Positions 27,939 to 38,633 of a stretch of 62,586 bases of DNA are shown here, one piece after another. The DNA is taken from the NCBI GenBank assembly GCA_027717985.1, contig JALLOO010000004.1, positions 1 through 62,586 on the forward strand, written 5' to 3'. The DNA is from Patescibacteria group bacterium AH-259-L05 (GTDB lineage: Bacteria > Patescibacteriota > Patescibacteriia > UBA2591 > UBA6264). The stretch's first letter is position 1; each line of letters begins with the position of its first letter. The position numbers and the translations under genes were made by a program. The notes below the pieces were generated by a model. It did not search any database. It saw nothing but the letters and a program-made list of their open reading frames with translations, and had not been told where the DNA came from.

Positions 27939-29522
27939 TCAAGATAAACGCTTTTTCTTAGGAGCCAGTTTTTTGGCAAACACAGTATATAAGACTTCTA
28001 CTTCTTTGAATTTGAAAAGTAAGCTAAGAATAACATAAAATGCAATGCCGCCAATTGCTGCAAGCAAGGCTTGCGTAAACACGCCGGCAAAGGTCTGCAT
28101 GTTTACCACTGATCCTACTGTATATTTAATGATCTGAACAATGATTACCATTAAAATTGAAGCTCCGATAAACCGCGCTACTGAATACATGAGTTGCTTA
28201 TGTTTTAAATGCACCACTTTTTTATCTAAATATACATACAACAGACCAAACTGAACAATGGAAGCAATGGAAAACGCAAGCGCAAGTCCTTTAACACCTA
28301 AAAAGTGAGAAAATACTGCTGCACCAATGGCATTGATGATAAAACTGATAAAGGCAATTTTTACTGGTGTTTTGGTATCCTGAGCTGCATAAAATGCTTT
28401 GGCAAAAATAGGAATCAAACTTTGGGCGAATAATGAAAGGCTAAAAAAACCTAATGTTTGATACGTTAAAATTGTATCGCGCCAGGTAAATGCCCCTGCA
28501 CCGAGAATTATCCTGACAATTTGCGCGCGCAATGCAATAAATAATATGGTGGTAGGAATAATAAGATAAAAAATCTGGCCAATAGCTTTTGAAAATTGCT
28601 TCCGAAATCGTCGATGATCACCAATCGCAAAGGTTTTACTCAAGAGTGGAAATAAAGAAATCGCCAATGAGATACCAAAAATACTCACCGGCACATTTAC
28701 TAAATTAAATGCCAAGTTATATACTGCCACTGCACCAATAGTTATAAAAGAAGCAATAAAGGTAACCACAATAAAATTTAATTGACTTACAATTAATCCG
28801 AAACACCTCGGCACCATTAACGTAACAATCCGTTTTAAGGCAGGATGGGTAAATTCAAGGAGTGGCTTCCATCGATATCCAGTTTTAATCAGCGCAGGAA
28901 CTTGGATTAAAAAATGTAATACTGAACCTAATGCCACACCCCATGCAAGACCGAGCACACCCATTGTTTTAGTAAATATCACAATACCTATAATAATACC
29001 AATGTTATACATCACGGGCGCTATACTGTAGGCTACAAATTTACGAAATGAATTTAATACACTCCCGGCAACATTCGATAAGGTAAAAAATAAAATACCA
29101 ATGAGCATGATGCGGGTAAGACTAATGGTTAAATCTTTCACGCCCTCGCTAAAACCAGGAACGAGGAAGGGAATAAGAATGGGGGCTAATATAAAAAATA
29201 AAGCAGTAAAAAAGAAAATAATTAAAAACAATATATTTAAAACAGAATTAGTAATGCGCCACGCCTGCTCCTTATCATAGGAAAAATACTCTAAAAAAAC
29301 GGGAATAAACGCGGCTGAGAGCGCACCTAATACAAGGGTATGAAAAATTAAATCAGGAAGACGAAACGCAGCATAGTATGCATCTAATACTTCACCGGCG
29401 CCGAACGAAGAAGAGAGTAACCGATCACGAAATAATCCTAAGAGTCGTGAAAAAATAGAAAAAAGAGCAATAATCATTGCTCCGCCAGTGATCGTATTTT
29501 CAATATTATTTATCTTGAACAT
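27939..29522 (-). CDS. murJ: Lipid II flippase MurJ
   Basis: MviN core: FRLPDLIFHTLVLGALSAAFIPVFLEYF, multiple TMs. Confidence 0.93.
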   Translation of the reverse strand: MFKINNIENTITGGAMIIALFSIFSRLLGLFRDRLLSSSFGAGEVLDAYYAAFRLPDLIFHTLVLGALSAAFIPVFLEYFSYDKEQAWRITNSVLNILFLIIFFFTALFFILAPILIPFLVPGFSEGVKDLTISLTRIMLIGILFFTLSNVAGSVLNSFRKFVAYSIAPVMYNIGIIIGIVIFTKTMGVLGLAWGVALGSVLHFLIQVPALIKTGYRWKPLLEFTHPALKRIVTLMVPRCFGLIVSQLNFIVVTFIASFITIGAVAVYNLAFNLVNVPVSIFGISLAISLFPLLSKTFAIGDHRRFRKQFSKAIGQIFYLIIPTTILFIALRAQIVRIILGAGAFTWRDTILTYQTLGFFSLSLFAQSLIPIFAKAFYAAQDTKTPVKIAFISFIINAIGAAVFSHFLGVKGLALAFSIASIVQFGLLYVYLDKKVVHLKHKQLMYSVARFIGASILMVIIVQIIKYTVGSVVNMQTFAGVFTQALLAAIGGIAFYVILSLLFKFKEVEVLYTVFAKKLAPKKKRLS

Positions 29523-30600
29523 GATTTTTCACCAATGATTGTATTTTTGATTTAAATTGATCTTTTGAAAAGGTGCGTGCATGATTTTGTATTATTTGAG
29601 CATCAAACTCATTACTCTTAAACTTAATCACTGCCTCAGCCAGGCTTTCCCAGGTCTGCTCATTAAAAAATACACCGGTTCTACCCTCAACTATAGTCTC
29701 TAACGCCCCACCTCCCTTATACGCAATCACGGGGCGCCCGCTTGCCATTGCCTCTAATGGCACAATGCCAAAATCTTCTTCTTGCGGATGAATCAATGCT
29801 TTACAATGAGAAAGATATTGCACTTTTTCTCTATCGTTAACAAATCCTAAAAACTCAATATATGGCCCGGCTATTTTTTTAAGCATGGTGTCATCACCTG
29901 TACCAATAATTTTTAACGGAATCTTTAACTTATTAAATGCTTTAATCGCGCAATCCACTCGTTTATATGGACGAAATCGAGAAATGAGTAAAAAATAATC
30001 ATCAATCTTGGATGAAATTTTAAACTTATCTGTCTCAACTGGTGGATGAATAACCGTATCTGGTTTTCGACGATAATATTTTTCAATTCTGCGCGCAACA
30101 AAATCAGAATTCGCAATAATATAGTCAGGCCGTTGAGCAGCAATAAAATCCCACTGGCGTAAATATGTTAAAATAGGAGGGAGTATTTTTTTAAACAATT
30201 TCTCAGCCCCTGATAAGCCTTCGAGGTATTTATATGTATCAGACCACAAGTACCGGGTTGGTGAATGAATATATGAAATATGAACTGTATTCGGCTGAGT
30301 AATCACACCCTTACTATACGCTGAACTATCTGAAATAACAAGATTAAAATCAGACAAATCAAATCGTTCAATTGCTGCAGACATTAACGATAAATACCAG
30401 CGATATTTTTTTATGGCAAACGGTAAATTAGCAATGGGAGAAACCTTAATATCCCAGCCTTTAAATATATCACCTACTGCTTTTTTATCATAAAATAAGG
30501 TAAAAACAGGTGCTTTTGGCCATATTTCATGAAATGCCTCAAGCACTTTTTCTGCGCCGCCATATTGGGTTAAAAAATCATGGACTAAAGCTACTCTCAT
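29506..30600 (-). CDS. Glycosyltransferase family 4
   Basis: VHDFLTQYGGAEKVLEAFHE, HPQEEDFGIVPLEAMASGRPVIAYKGGG. Confidence 0.92.
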   Translation of the reverse strand: MRVALVHDFLTQYGGAEKVLEAFHEIWPKAPVFTLFYDKKAVGDIFKGWDIKVSPIANLPFAIKKYRWYLSLMSAAIERFDLSDFNLVISDSSAYSKGVITQPNTVHISYIHSPTRYLWSDTYKYLEGLSGAEKLFKKILPPILTYLRQWDFIAAQRPDYIIANSDFVARRIEKYYRRKPDTVIHPPVETDKFKISSKIDDYFLLISRFRPYKRVDCAIKAFNKLKIPLKIIGTGDDTMLKKIAGPYIEFLGFVNDREKVQYLSHCKALIHPQEEDFGIVPLEAMASGRPVIAYKGGGALETIVEGRTGVFFNEQTWESLAEAVIKFKSNEFDAQIIQNHARTFSKDQFKSKIQSLVKNHVQDK

Positions 30601-31475
30601 TTTGTTCTTTTAAACAATAAAAACTGACTCGCAATAGCAATGGATGAATACGTACCAATACCAATGCCAACCATCATCGCAAGTACAAAATTTTGAATTG
30701 ACGCTCCGCCAAATAAATAAACAACCAATAAGACAAAAAGGGTGGTCAGCGAGGTATTTAATGATCGCACAATAGTCTCGTTAAGAGATACGTTAATCGC
30801 CTCCTCCATAGTCTTAAACGAATGGGTTAATAAATTTTCTCGAATACGGTCATAAATTACAATGGTATCATTTACTGAATATCCAAGCACGATTAAAATT
30901 GCGGTAATAAATGCCGTATTTATTTCCGCTCCTTTAAAATATCCCATAAGTGCAAAAAATCCTAGCAAAATTAGAACATCATGAAATAATGCTAAGAGCG
31001 CTCCTAAACCATAACGCCATGATTCTCCTTTTTTTGCAATCTTTGACAATTTTCGAAATGCCCAGGCAATATAAAGGATAATTGCAATTAAGGCTAACGC
31101 TATTGTCCATTGCACTTTTTGCGTTAGCTCTTTGCCAATGACAGGTCCAATTGATTCAAACCGTACCTCTTCAGGATCATCTAAGACAGCTAAAATTTCT
31201 TGATGTGTCTTTTCATCAACGTCTTTAAATCGTATAAGATACCCTTTTGTTCCTGTTGCCTGAATCTTCACCTTTCCTATTTCAAAACCTGATAAACGCT
31301 CTTGAATTTCATCACTTGAAAGAGTCACCTCTATATACTCGATCTCCATCATAGATCCGCCCGTAAAATCAATACCTGGTTTGAGCCCAAAAATAAGCAA
31401 AGACAAAATTGAAATACCAAGCAGAACACCTGAGATAATAAAGAATGTTTTACGATGAGAAACAAAATCAAACAT
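30597..31475 (-). CDS. secF: Protein translocase subunit SecF
   Basis: GIDFTGGSMMEI, VLGYSVNDTIVIYDRIREN, RSLNTSLTTL. Confidence 0.95.
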   Translation of the reverse strand: MFDFVSHRKTFFIISGVLLGISILSLLIFGLKPGIDFTGGSMMEIEYIEVTLSSDEIQERLSGFEIGKVKIQATGTKGYLIRFKDVDEKTHQEILAVLDDPEEVRFESIGPVIGKELTQKVQWTIALALIAIILYIAWAFRKLSKIAKKGESWRYGLGALLALFHDVLILLGFFALMGYFKGAEINTAFITAILIVLGYSVNDTIVIYDRIRENLLTHSFKTMEEAINVSLNETIVRSLNTSLTTLFVLLVVYLFGGASIQNFVLAMMVGIGIGTYSSIAIASQFLLFKRTK

Positions 31476-31478
31476 GGG

Positions 31479-33155
31479 TTATTTTGTGGTTAATTTTAAA
31501 AACGTTTTGGTTACCACAATAGCGGTAAACATGCTCATTAAAATCCCAATGCCTAACGTGAGTCCAAATCCGCGCACCAAGCCTGTCCCAAACTGATATA
31601 AAATAAAACACACAATCAACGTGGTGATATTCCCATCTCGAATTGCAGTCCATGCATGCGCAATTCCGTCATCAATGGCAGTCTTTAATGGTTTGCCTAA
31701 GCGCTCTTCATCTTTAATGCGCTCAAAAATTAAAATATTGGCATCAACCGCCATACCCAACGATAAAATAAATCCGGCTACCCCTGCTAAAGTCAAAGTA
31801 ACAGGGATAAGTTTAAATAATGCCATGACAATCAAGATATAAATAAACAGCGCCACCGAGGCAAGCAATCCTCGAAACCGGTACAATGATATCATCAATA
31901 TCACAATAATTATAAAGCCCAGGATGCCTGCCACAAAACTTTTTTGCACAGAAATCTTTCCCAAGCTCGGTCCAACATTTTGCTGGCTGATAAGTGTAAT
32001 AGGGACAGGCAATGCTCCTGCTTCAAGCCGCTGTGCAAGCTGCCGCGCCTCTGGTACTGAAAAGTCACCAGTAATTACTGCGCGACCAGTGGTAATTGCT
32101 TCACGTACATTAGGAATGCTTAACGGGCTATTATCTAAAAAAATCGCCACTGGTTTTCCTACGTTTCGTGTGGTAATTTCACCAAAGAGCTTTGTTCCCT
32201 CATCATTAAACTCTAATGATATTTCTGGCTGGTTGGTCTGGGAGTTAAATGAAACAAATGCCGCTTTTAACTGCTTTCCTGTCAGCCCTGTATATTGCCA
32301 TTGTGCAATTGATTGTTTTGCTATCTCTTCTGTTAGAATGGCAATCAAAATATGACTAGCTCGTACCTCTGGGCGTGGCTCTACCTCTGTTTCTCCGCCT
32401 TCTTCTCCCTCTACCTCTACCGATACCTCTGGACTAATAACCCTTTCATCAGTTTTATAAATAATATGATAGCCAAATTGACTTTGTACCAGCTCTTTTG
32501 TAATCTCTCCTACTGCTAAGTCCTCAAATACTGCTTTCTCAAACTTGGGGATCATGGCTCCTTTGCCAAACCATCCTAAGTCTCCGCCTTGATCTTTTGA
32601 GCCAGGATCTTCTGAATACTGCTTCGCTAATGTGTCAAAATCAGCGCCCTCAACCAAAGCTTGTACTAAGATATCCTGTGTGCGCTCTTTTGCCTTTTGA
32701 TTATACTCCTCAATTTGCTGTTTTTCTTCCTGCGTAAGATCTCTCTCAGGTGCTGGCTCTTTAAATTCTAAAATAGGCGTCTCGCCAATCATTCCAATCG
32801 CCTCATTAACATCTTTGACGCCGGGGAGCTCGACAATGAGCCGCCATTTATCTTTTACTTTTGCGGTTTGAATCACGGGCTCAGCCACCCCAAAAATATT
32901 TACCCGACGTTCTATAACATCACGGACTCCTTCAATCGCGGAGGTCCGTTGATTTGAAGGAATATCACTCATATCAGCTGAAAACATGAGCTGTGTCCCA
33001 CCTTGGAGATCAAGACCTAAATGTATAGATTGTTTTGAAAACCACGCATTGCCGGGAATCCATGACGGTAGTTGCGGAATATCAACTAAAAACGCAAAAA
33101 GCGCCAATGCAATAATTACAACAAAAGTTGTCCACAATTTATTATGCTGATCCAT
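31479..33155 (-). CDS. secD: Protein translocase subunit SecD with inserted parvulin-like domain
   Basis: [30 protein letters not shown], plus parvulin signature [62 protein letters not shown]. Confidence 0.93.
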   Translation of the reverse strand: MDQHNKLWTTFVVIIALALFAFLVDIPQLPSWIPGNAWFSKQSIHLGLDLQGGTQLMFSADMSDIPSNQRTSAIEGVRDVIERRVNIFGVAEPVIQTAKVKDKWRLIVELPGVKDVNEAIGMIGETPILEFKEPAPERDLTQEEKQQIEEYNQKAKERTQDILVQALVEGADFDTLAKQYSEDPGSKDQGGDLGWFGKGAMIPKFEKAVFEDLAVGEITKELVQSQFGYHIIYKTDERVISPEVSVEVEGEEGGETEVEPRPEVRASHILIAILTEEIAKQSIAQWQYTGLTGKQLKAAFVSFNSQTNQPEISLEFNDEGTKLFGEITTRNVGKPVAIFLDNSPLSIPNVREAITTGRAVITGDFSVPEARQLAQRLEAGALPVPITLISQQNVGPSLGKISVQKSFVAGILGFIIIVILMISLYRFRGLLASVALFIYILIVMALFKLIPVTLTLAGVAGFILSLGMAVDANILIFERIKDEERLGKPLKTAIDDGIAHAWTAIRDGNITTLIVCFILYQFGTGLVRGFGLTLGIGILMSMFTAIVVTKTFLKLTTK

Positions 33156-33268
33156 AAACGTGCTATATCATTATACTATTGTAACATTTAAACAAAATAT
33201 TACAATACGAATTTATTTACTGATCCATTTTCTTAAAGTTTGGATACAAATCTCATTCCTTACAAGGT

Positions 33269-34729
33269 TCAAGGTTCTGCGAACGGAGTGAGCAGGTTCT
33301 TATAAAGAATAACGCCCCTTTTATCATAAATCTTTTGGTAGCCCTCATCTTGCTCAATTTCTTGCCACCTCGTATATGCTGCTTCCCTATATTCTATATC
33401 ATTGCTCAACTGCAAATTAGTAATGCTTAATATTATATATTCACTATTATTTTCTTCTGGGAATAATAAAATATTATCTCTATTTGTTAAGTGCGGAACA
33501 AGAGCATTCTCCGCGCTTACTGAAGCATTATAAGGTATTAATTTTATTGCTTCCATTAGCTCATTTCTTTTACTGAGATCTGTTGAATAATAACTTGGGA
33601 GAAAAATTCTTGTCAATTTTGATCCATCAAAAAAGTGGACGTTAAGCAATAAAAATATATTTGCAAACAAGAGAATACATATAAAAGAATACTTTAAAAA
33701 CGGATACGCAATTGCCTTTCTCAATCGGTGGATTGCCGCCATTGCCCCTATAGAAATAATAGGCGCAAATTCAACAAAATAATGAAATCCATAGTCAACT
33801 CTATACTTCTCCACACTGCTTGAAAGAAAATTGCGAAACAATAAAGGCACGGCTAATAACAAATACTTGGGTCTTAAAAAAACAAGTACTCCACCAGAAG
33901 CCAAAAGAAACATCATGGACTCTCTTTTTATTTCCGAGTTAAATAACAAAGAAATAGTATATAAGGGCCGTGCAATAATATTTTTTAAAATCTCAAATGG
34001 CGATGAACCTTCATAAATTGACAAATGAACATATGATCCGCCATTTGCAAAATAAGGAACAAATACCTTAATAACTAGAAAAAAATATATACTAGATATT
34101 ATAATAGTAATGATTCCGTGAATTTTAAATTTTTTCTCTTCAAAAAGTATAAGAGCAAGCCCTAAAAATACTGCTATAAAGGCGAGGTCTTCTCGAGAAA
34201 TTAATAATAAAAATAAAAAAACATAATAGAACCCTATCTTTTGTTTTTTTAAAAAATACAACAACCAGGGCAAAAACATTATTCCCACGACATTATTATG
34301 ATACCCAAATGCAAGAGCTATAAAAATTCCGAAAAAAGAATAAAACAACAATAGCCCAACAATAGAAAGAATTTTATCTTGCGTTTCTTCTTTTAAAAAT
34401 AATAAAACGCCTATGCCGCCAAAGATTACAGCAAAAATTTGAACAATAAGCAAGGTATATGTTTTGAATAAAAAATATAACGGTGCTAGTAAAATTAAAA
34501 TCAATTCAAAATGATCTGCTAAGAGCGTAGGCACATCTCGAATAGTATTAGGCCCTAAATTAAAGTGAGCATAATGGTAAAGTGTTTGATTAAAAATGCT
34601 TAAATCCCATGCAGTGGTACGAAAATTATAATGCGGAACCAATGATATTAAACTATATAAGATAAAAAATACCATTATTAAAAAAATAATAGCGTTGCGA
34701 AAATTTTTATTTTGGGCTTTTAACTTCAT
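33269..34729 (-). CDS. DUF2079-like multi-pass membrane protein
   Basis: LSIFNQTLYHYAHFN, ADHFELILILLAPLYFLF, many TMs. Confidence 0.75.
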   Translation of the reverse strand: MKLKAQNKNFRNAIIFLIMVFFILYSLISLVPHYNFRTTAWDLSIFNQTLYHYAHFNLGPNTIRDVPTLLADHFELILILLAPLYFLFKTYTLLIVQIFAVIFGGIGVLLFLKEETQDKILSIVGLLLFYSFFGIFIALAFGYHNNVVGIMFLPWLLYFLKKQKIGFYYVFLFLLLISREDLAFIAVFLGLALILFEEKKFKIHGIITIIISSIYFFLVIKVFVPYFANGGSYVHLSIYEGSSPFEILKNIIARPLYTISLLFNSEIKRESMMFLLASGGVLVFLRPKYLLLAVPLLFRNFLSSSVEKYRVDYGFHYFVEFAPIISIGAMAAIHRLRKAIAYPFLKYSFICILLFANIFLLLNVHFFDGSKLTRIFLPSYYSTDLSKRNELMEAIKLIPYNASVSAENALVPHLTNRDNILLFPEENNSEYIILSITNLQLSNDIEYREAAYTRWQEIEQDEGYQKIYDKRGVILYKNLLTPFAEP

Positions 34730-34748
34730 ACTAATGAGTTCACAATAA

Positions 34749-35504
34749 TTAATGTCTTGCGTAGTCTTGGGGTGAGGACTTTTGAGCTATACATATAATT
34801 GAAACCCCGAATGGAAAATTAAGGAATCTTAATAAAAAAGCTTCGAATTGTAGGGCCAAAACAAAAAAATTATTAATAAATTTAGGGAGTGTAATATAGG
34901 CAATATTCTTTTTGTCTTTAGTGGGGAAAATTTTTCTCGCCGTTCGATATACCAAAACAATAGGAAACACAAAGCTGATAATATAACTCATTTTAATAAT
35001 ATCAAAACCCGCATCCTGCATTTTGTTTAAAAAACTTGAAAACAAATATCTTCTGTGATGATGCAGGACCTCATCATGCTCGCTCCAAAGAAACTGATAA
35101 GCAGGAACAGTTGCTAAAAAGTAGCCGCCTGGTTTTAAAATTCTCCAAGTTTCTTTAATAGCCTTTTTGTCGTTCTCGATATGTTCTAATACATCCATGG
35201 CCACAACCAAATCAAATGTTTTGTCAGAAACATTAATACGCTCCGCCGTTGATAAAATTAAATTATTAAATCCTCTTTTCCGACAAAAATTTAAAGCTTC
35301 TTCAGAAATATCTAGTCCTGTAACCTTCCCCCATCTACTTAAAACCTCTAAATTTCCGCCGGTCCCGCAGCCAATTTCTAAAATTTGATTTTCATTATTT
35401 TTTAAAAATCTTCTAAGCAAAGAGGATAAAATCTTTCTTCTCCCAACATGCCACCAATAAAACTGTTCAAATTTATATAACTTTTGTATTTCTTCGCTAT
35501 TCAT
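34749..35504 (-). CDS. Class I SAM-dependent methyltransferase
   Basis: ILEIGCGTGGNLEVL, FDLVVAMDVLEHIENDKKAIKETWRILKPGG. Confidence 0.9.
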   Translation of the reverse strand: MNSEEIQKLYKFEQFYWWHVGRRKILSSLLRRFLKNNENQILEIGCGTGGNLEVLSRWGKVTGLDISEEALNFCRKRGFNNLILSTAERINVSDKTFDLVVAMDVLEHIENDKKAIKETWRILKPGGYFLATVPAYQFLWSEHDEVLHHHRRYLFSSFLNKMQDAGFDIIKMSYIISFVFPIVLVYRTARKIFPTKDKKNIAYITLPKFINNFFVLALQFEAFLLRFLNFPFGVSIICIAQKSSPQDYARH

Positions 35505-35527
35505 ATATATTACAAAATTTTGGATAA

Positions 35528-35992
35528 TTATCTCTCTTTTGCTTTTTGAAATTTATCTACCAGCCAGGAACTGGATTGCAGTTTGCCTCCTTTACCTACA
35601 TTAAATATCATTTTACATCCTATTTTTTTACAAGTTGCAACTTCAGGGATATTTTTTTTAGTTCGATCACCGCCATTGGCAAAAATATCAGGGTGTATGA
35701 TTTCAAGCTCTTTACACACGCTCATATCTTTTGGATGTTCAGGATGCTGCGTCAGAACAACCTCATCAACACTGGCGAGTTCCTCAATAATTTCTTTTCG
35801 TTCCGCTCCTGGCATGAAAACATGCCCTTTTTTCTTTATAAGCCAATTATCATTATTGAGAATGACAATAAGCTTGTCGCCCAGTTTACGCGCTGCTCGA
35901 AACAAACGAACATGTCCAATGTGAATTGGATCCCAACCTCCACTCACGGCAACCACAACTTGTTTTTTGTTTTTATTCATAGCTATTGACAT
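35528..35992 (-). CDS. Cytidylyltransferase-family nucleotidyltransferase
   Basis: GGWDPIHIGHVRLFRAARKLGDKLIVILNND. Confidence 0.85.
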   Translation of the reverse strand: MSIAMNKNKKQVVVAVSGGWDPIHIGHVRLFRAARKLGDKLIVILNNDNWLIKKKGHVFMPGAERKEIIEELASVDEVVLTQHPEHPKDMSVCKELEIIHPDIFANGGDRTKKNIPEVATCKKIGCKMIFNVGKGGKLQSSSWLVDKFQKAKER

Positions 35993-36062
35993 AAATTAAT
36001 TCTTATGATAAACTATATACATCGTTCGTTAACGTTCATCTCTTTAGAGGAGGAAAGCTAAG

Positions 36063-36434
36063 ATGACATATCTCCGATGTGTGATAAGAAATAGATTCAC
36101 GTTTTGTGGTTTTATCATGCTATTCCTATTTATCCCCTTGACGCTGTACTTTGTATCGCTTGGGACTGTCTATCCTTGGCCTGCCAAGCCCATTTTTATC
36201 CTTATGACCATTTGCTTTGTGTCTGGCCTTCTCCTTTTGGCGGCAACAGGATATGGAGAGTCAACATATGATATGTATAAGAGGACTATCAGTCATATAC
36301 AAAGCCATGGAAAACTGGGTAAACGGTTTGGACGTAAAGTGCCTCATGAATATTGTGATCAAATAGGATTCAAAATAGCGCTTAAGGATTTAGGAATAGA
36401 GCAACCCTCCAACCATCCAGCCACGAAGTCTTAA
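36063..36434 (+). CDS. Hypothetical small membrane protein
   Basis: Two TM segments, GGAGG RBS, TTGACA promoter upstream. Confidence 0.6.
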   Translation: MTYLRCVIRNRFTFCGFIMLFLFIPLTLYFVSLGTVYPWPAKPIFILMTICFVSGLLLLAATGYGESTYDMYKRTISHIQSHGKLGKRFGRKVPHEYCDQIGFKIALKDLGIEQPSNHPATKS

Positions 36435-36471
36435 AAACGATTCTCGTGGCTTTTGTTTTTAACGAAATAAG

Positions 36472-37200
36472 CTATACAAATCTTTTTATCTCTTTTATCA
36501 GCTGAGATTTAAAATCTTTTAAAATTATTTGATGACTTATAGGTAAAAATTCTTTTATTCCTTTTCTGAAATCTGTTTGTGATCTTTTTAGCTTTTCCAA
36601 AAACCCTGGAAGCAATTTTTTATGTTTTGCTTCTAATATATTAGCGCGAAGCAAAAAATATAAATCGTACCAATCTCTGGCTTTTGCGCGTGCTAAAAGA
36701 GCAGATAACTTTCCATCAATAAGTTTAGATTGGGGAACTTGATACACATCATAATGAGGTATATACTCATTTTTTACTCTGGAAACAGTGCCCCGGCTTT
36801 TCTGCTTTCTAATACGAAAAGAAATCTCTATCACCAGAATCAAACTAAAATCGGAAAAAGAAAAATTTATTTTACTTAAATATCCGCCCGTAGTTTTTTT
36901 AGCTTCTATTATTTCAAGTTCAAATCCCCATGCATTTAAATTAGCTAAAGTTTCCATTAGCAAATCTTCTATCTCGCGGTATCTAATATTATTTATTCCT
37001 GTAAAGTCTATATCTCTAGAATATCTTGGACTTTGATAAATTAAACGCAAAGCTGTTCCCCCTTTAAACAACAATCTATCTGAATTCTTCAGTTTATAAA
37101 ATTCTGATAAAAAACAATTCTGGACATACTCACGAGCAATGTTCAGTGTAGACGTCTGATGCCTAGCAGATAATCGTTTTACTTCTTCTGCGCTGATCAT
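36472..37200 (-). CDS. AbiEii-type nucleotidyltransferase toxin
   Basis: LLFKGGTALRLIYQSPRYSRDIDFTG; ARAKARDWYDLYFLL. Confidence 0.88.
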   Translation of the reverse strand: MISAEEVKRLSARHQTSTLNIAREYVQNCFLSEFYKLKNSDRLLFKGGTALRLIYQSPRYSRDIDFTGINNIRYREIEDLLMETLANLNAWGFELEIIEAKKTTGGYLSKINFSFSDFSLILVIEISFRIRKQKSRGTVSRVKNEYIPHYDVYQVPQSKLIDGKLSALLARAKARDWYDLYFLLRANILEAKHKKLLPGFLEKLKRSQTDFRKGIKEFLPISHQIILKDFKSQLIKEIKRFV

Positions 37201-37792
37201 AAATTTTATTAACTAATTTAGATAAAGATTTTCTTTTAAATAATTGGGCATAGGTAATTAATTTACTTTTTGATAACCTGCTTACATCTAAACGGTCGTA
37301 GATTACTTTCTTGCCTAAATTAACAAAATAAAGATAATCAACAAAAGCCTTTTCTGGCTCAGCAATTAAAACAATATTGTCATGTATTGACTTTCTTAGA
37401 TAACCTTTAAAAGCAGATTTTTTAATTTTACTATATGTGTAAGATACATTATTGACCACGAATTCACGCGTCTGCTTAGTTGTAACAGAGGTAACCGTAT
37501 AGACCGTGTCAGGAAGTATTGAAAAATACATCATTGCATATTCAAGGGAAAGATACGAGGGGCTATACATTCTGTTAGCAATTTCTAATTCTGACGGTGG
37601 ATGCATCTTAAGCGCGTAAAGACCGTTCTTTAACTTTATAAAAAAATCATCTTTCAAATGGTAGTTTATGAAAAAGCTAGCTGCATTTTCTGTAACATCA
37701 AAGAGTCTCCTGAATTCTAAAGGAGAAAAAATCGGGATACCTTTCTCAAGTAATTTCCTTTGGACTTTGATTGGATTTAGCTTTTTTGACAT
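37163..37792 (-). CDS. AbiEi-like antitoxin/transcriptional regulator
   Basis: Adjacent to AbiEii; FSPLEFRRLFDVTENAASFFINYHLK wHTH, PSYLSLEYAMMYFSILPDTVYTVTSVT. Confidence 0.8.
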   Translation of the reverse strand: MSKKLNPIKVQRKLLEKGIPIFSPLEFRRLFDVTENAASFFINYHLKDDFFIKLKNGLYALKMHPPSELEIANRMYSPSYLSLEYAMMYFSILPDTVYTVTSVTTKQTREFVVNNVSYTYSKIKKSAFKGYLRKSIHDNIVLIAEPEKAFVDYLYFVNLGKKVIYDRLDVSRLSKSKLITYAQLFKRKSLSKLVNKIYDQRRRSKTIIC

Positions 37793-37969
37793 AGATTTAT
37801 ACAGTTTCGTTTTTTGTAGTAAATTCTAAAAAAAATAAAACGTCTTTAGTTCATTTTATCTTTTTTAAAGACGTTGTCAATATGGTTAAAATCCTCGCCT
37901 GTGGATAACTCATATCACCTCAGCCACGAAGTCTTAAAAATGACATGCGTGGCTTTTGCTTTTTCCTTA

Positions 37970-38623
37970 CTAAATTCTTATTTCCTTGCCCTTGCCAACT
38001 AATTTTATCTTGCTATTTCTTACAAGGAGAGCTTGGTCATTAGTCAGTATTTTAACAGGATACTTAGTATTCTCAATGTACTTTTTAAGGACATTTTTCC
38101 ATTCCGGCCGATAATGTGCCTTTACTATAAAGGGCACGAGGTTAAGAGCGCTCAGATCAATAACGCCATAATTATCTTTGATTTTTTTGCCCGGAAGTTC
38201 CCATCGAGACATCTCAATTGTTGGGCATACAATATATGCACCTGCACTTGATCCAATATATACGATACCATTCTCTACTAAATCTTTTATTACTTTATCA
38301 AATCCGCTCTCACGAACATATTTTAATAGATAAAACGTATTGCCGCCATCAACATACACTGCGTCTTTATTTTTTAGTACTTCATACAATTCTTTTTCAT
38401 CTTTTCCCTCAATGTCTATCTCTTCAAAATTATATCCTAAATCAAGCATTTTTTGCTTATGTCTATCTATATAAGATTTATCATCAACACCATCTGACGC
38501 AGTGGTGACATATGCAATTTTAATTTGATCAAGCGGCTTTAAAAATGCTTTATATTTATGCAATATTTTAAAACCCTGCTCTATAACAAACGAACCGCTT
38601 GACGCTAATAATAAAGTTTTCAT
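37970..38623 (-). CDS. Peptidase S51 (dipeptidase E-like)
   Basis: VYVDGGNTFYLLKYVRE, IGSSAGAYIVCPTI. Confidence 0.85.
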   Translation of the reverse strand: MKTLLLASSGSFVIEQGFKILHKYKAFLKPLDQIKIAYVTTASDGVDDKSYIDRHKQKMLDLGYNFEEIDIEGKDEKELYEVLKNKDAVYVDGGNTFYLLKYVRESGFDKVIKDLVENGIVYIGSSAGAYIVCPTIEMSRWELPGKKIKDNYGVIDLSALNLVPFIVKAHYRPEWKNVLKKYIENTKYPVKILTNDQALLVRNSKIKLVGKGKEIRI

Positions 38624-38633
38624 AATTTCCTCG

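Noticed and set aside
27939-27941. Recoded TGA (Gly) genetic code as in SR1/Gracilibacteria
   Set aside because: TGA terminates other genes sensibly (e.g. fadB-like, with overlap to the thiolase start), and conserved glycines use GGN.
31924-32355. 143 aa plus-strand ORF
   Set aside because: Antisense within secD; likely spurious.
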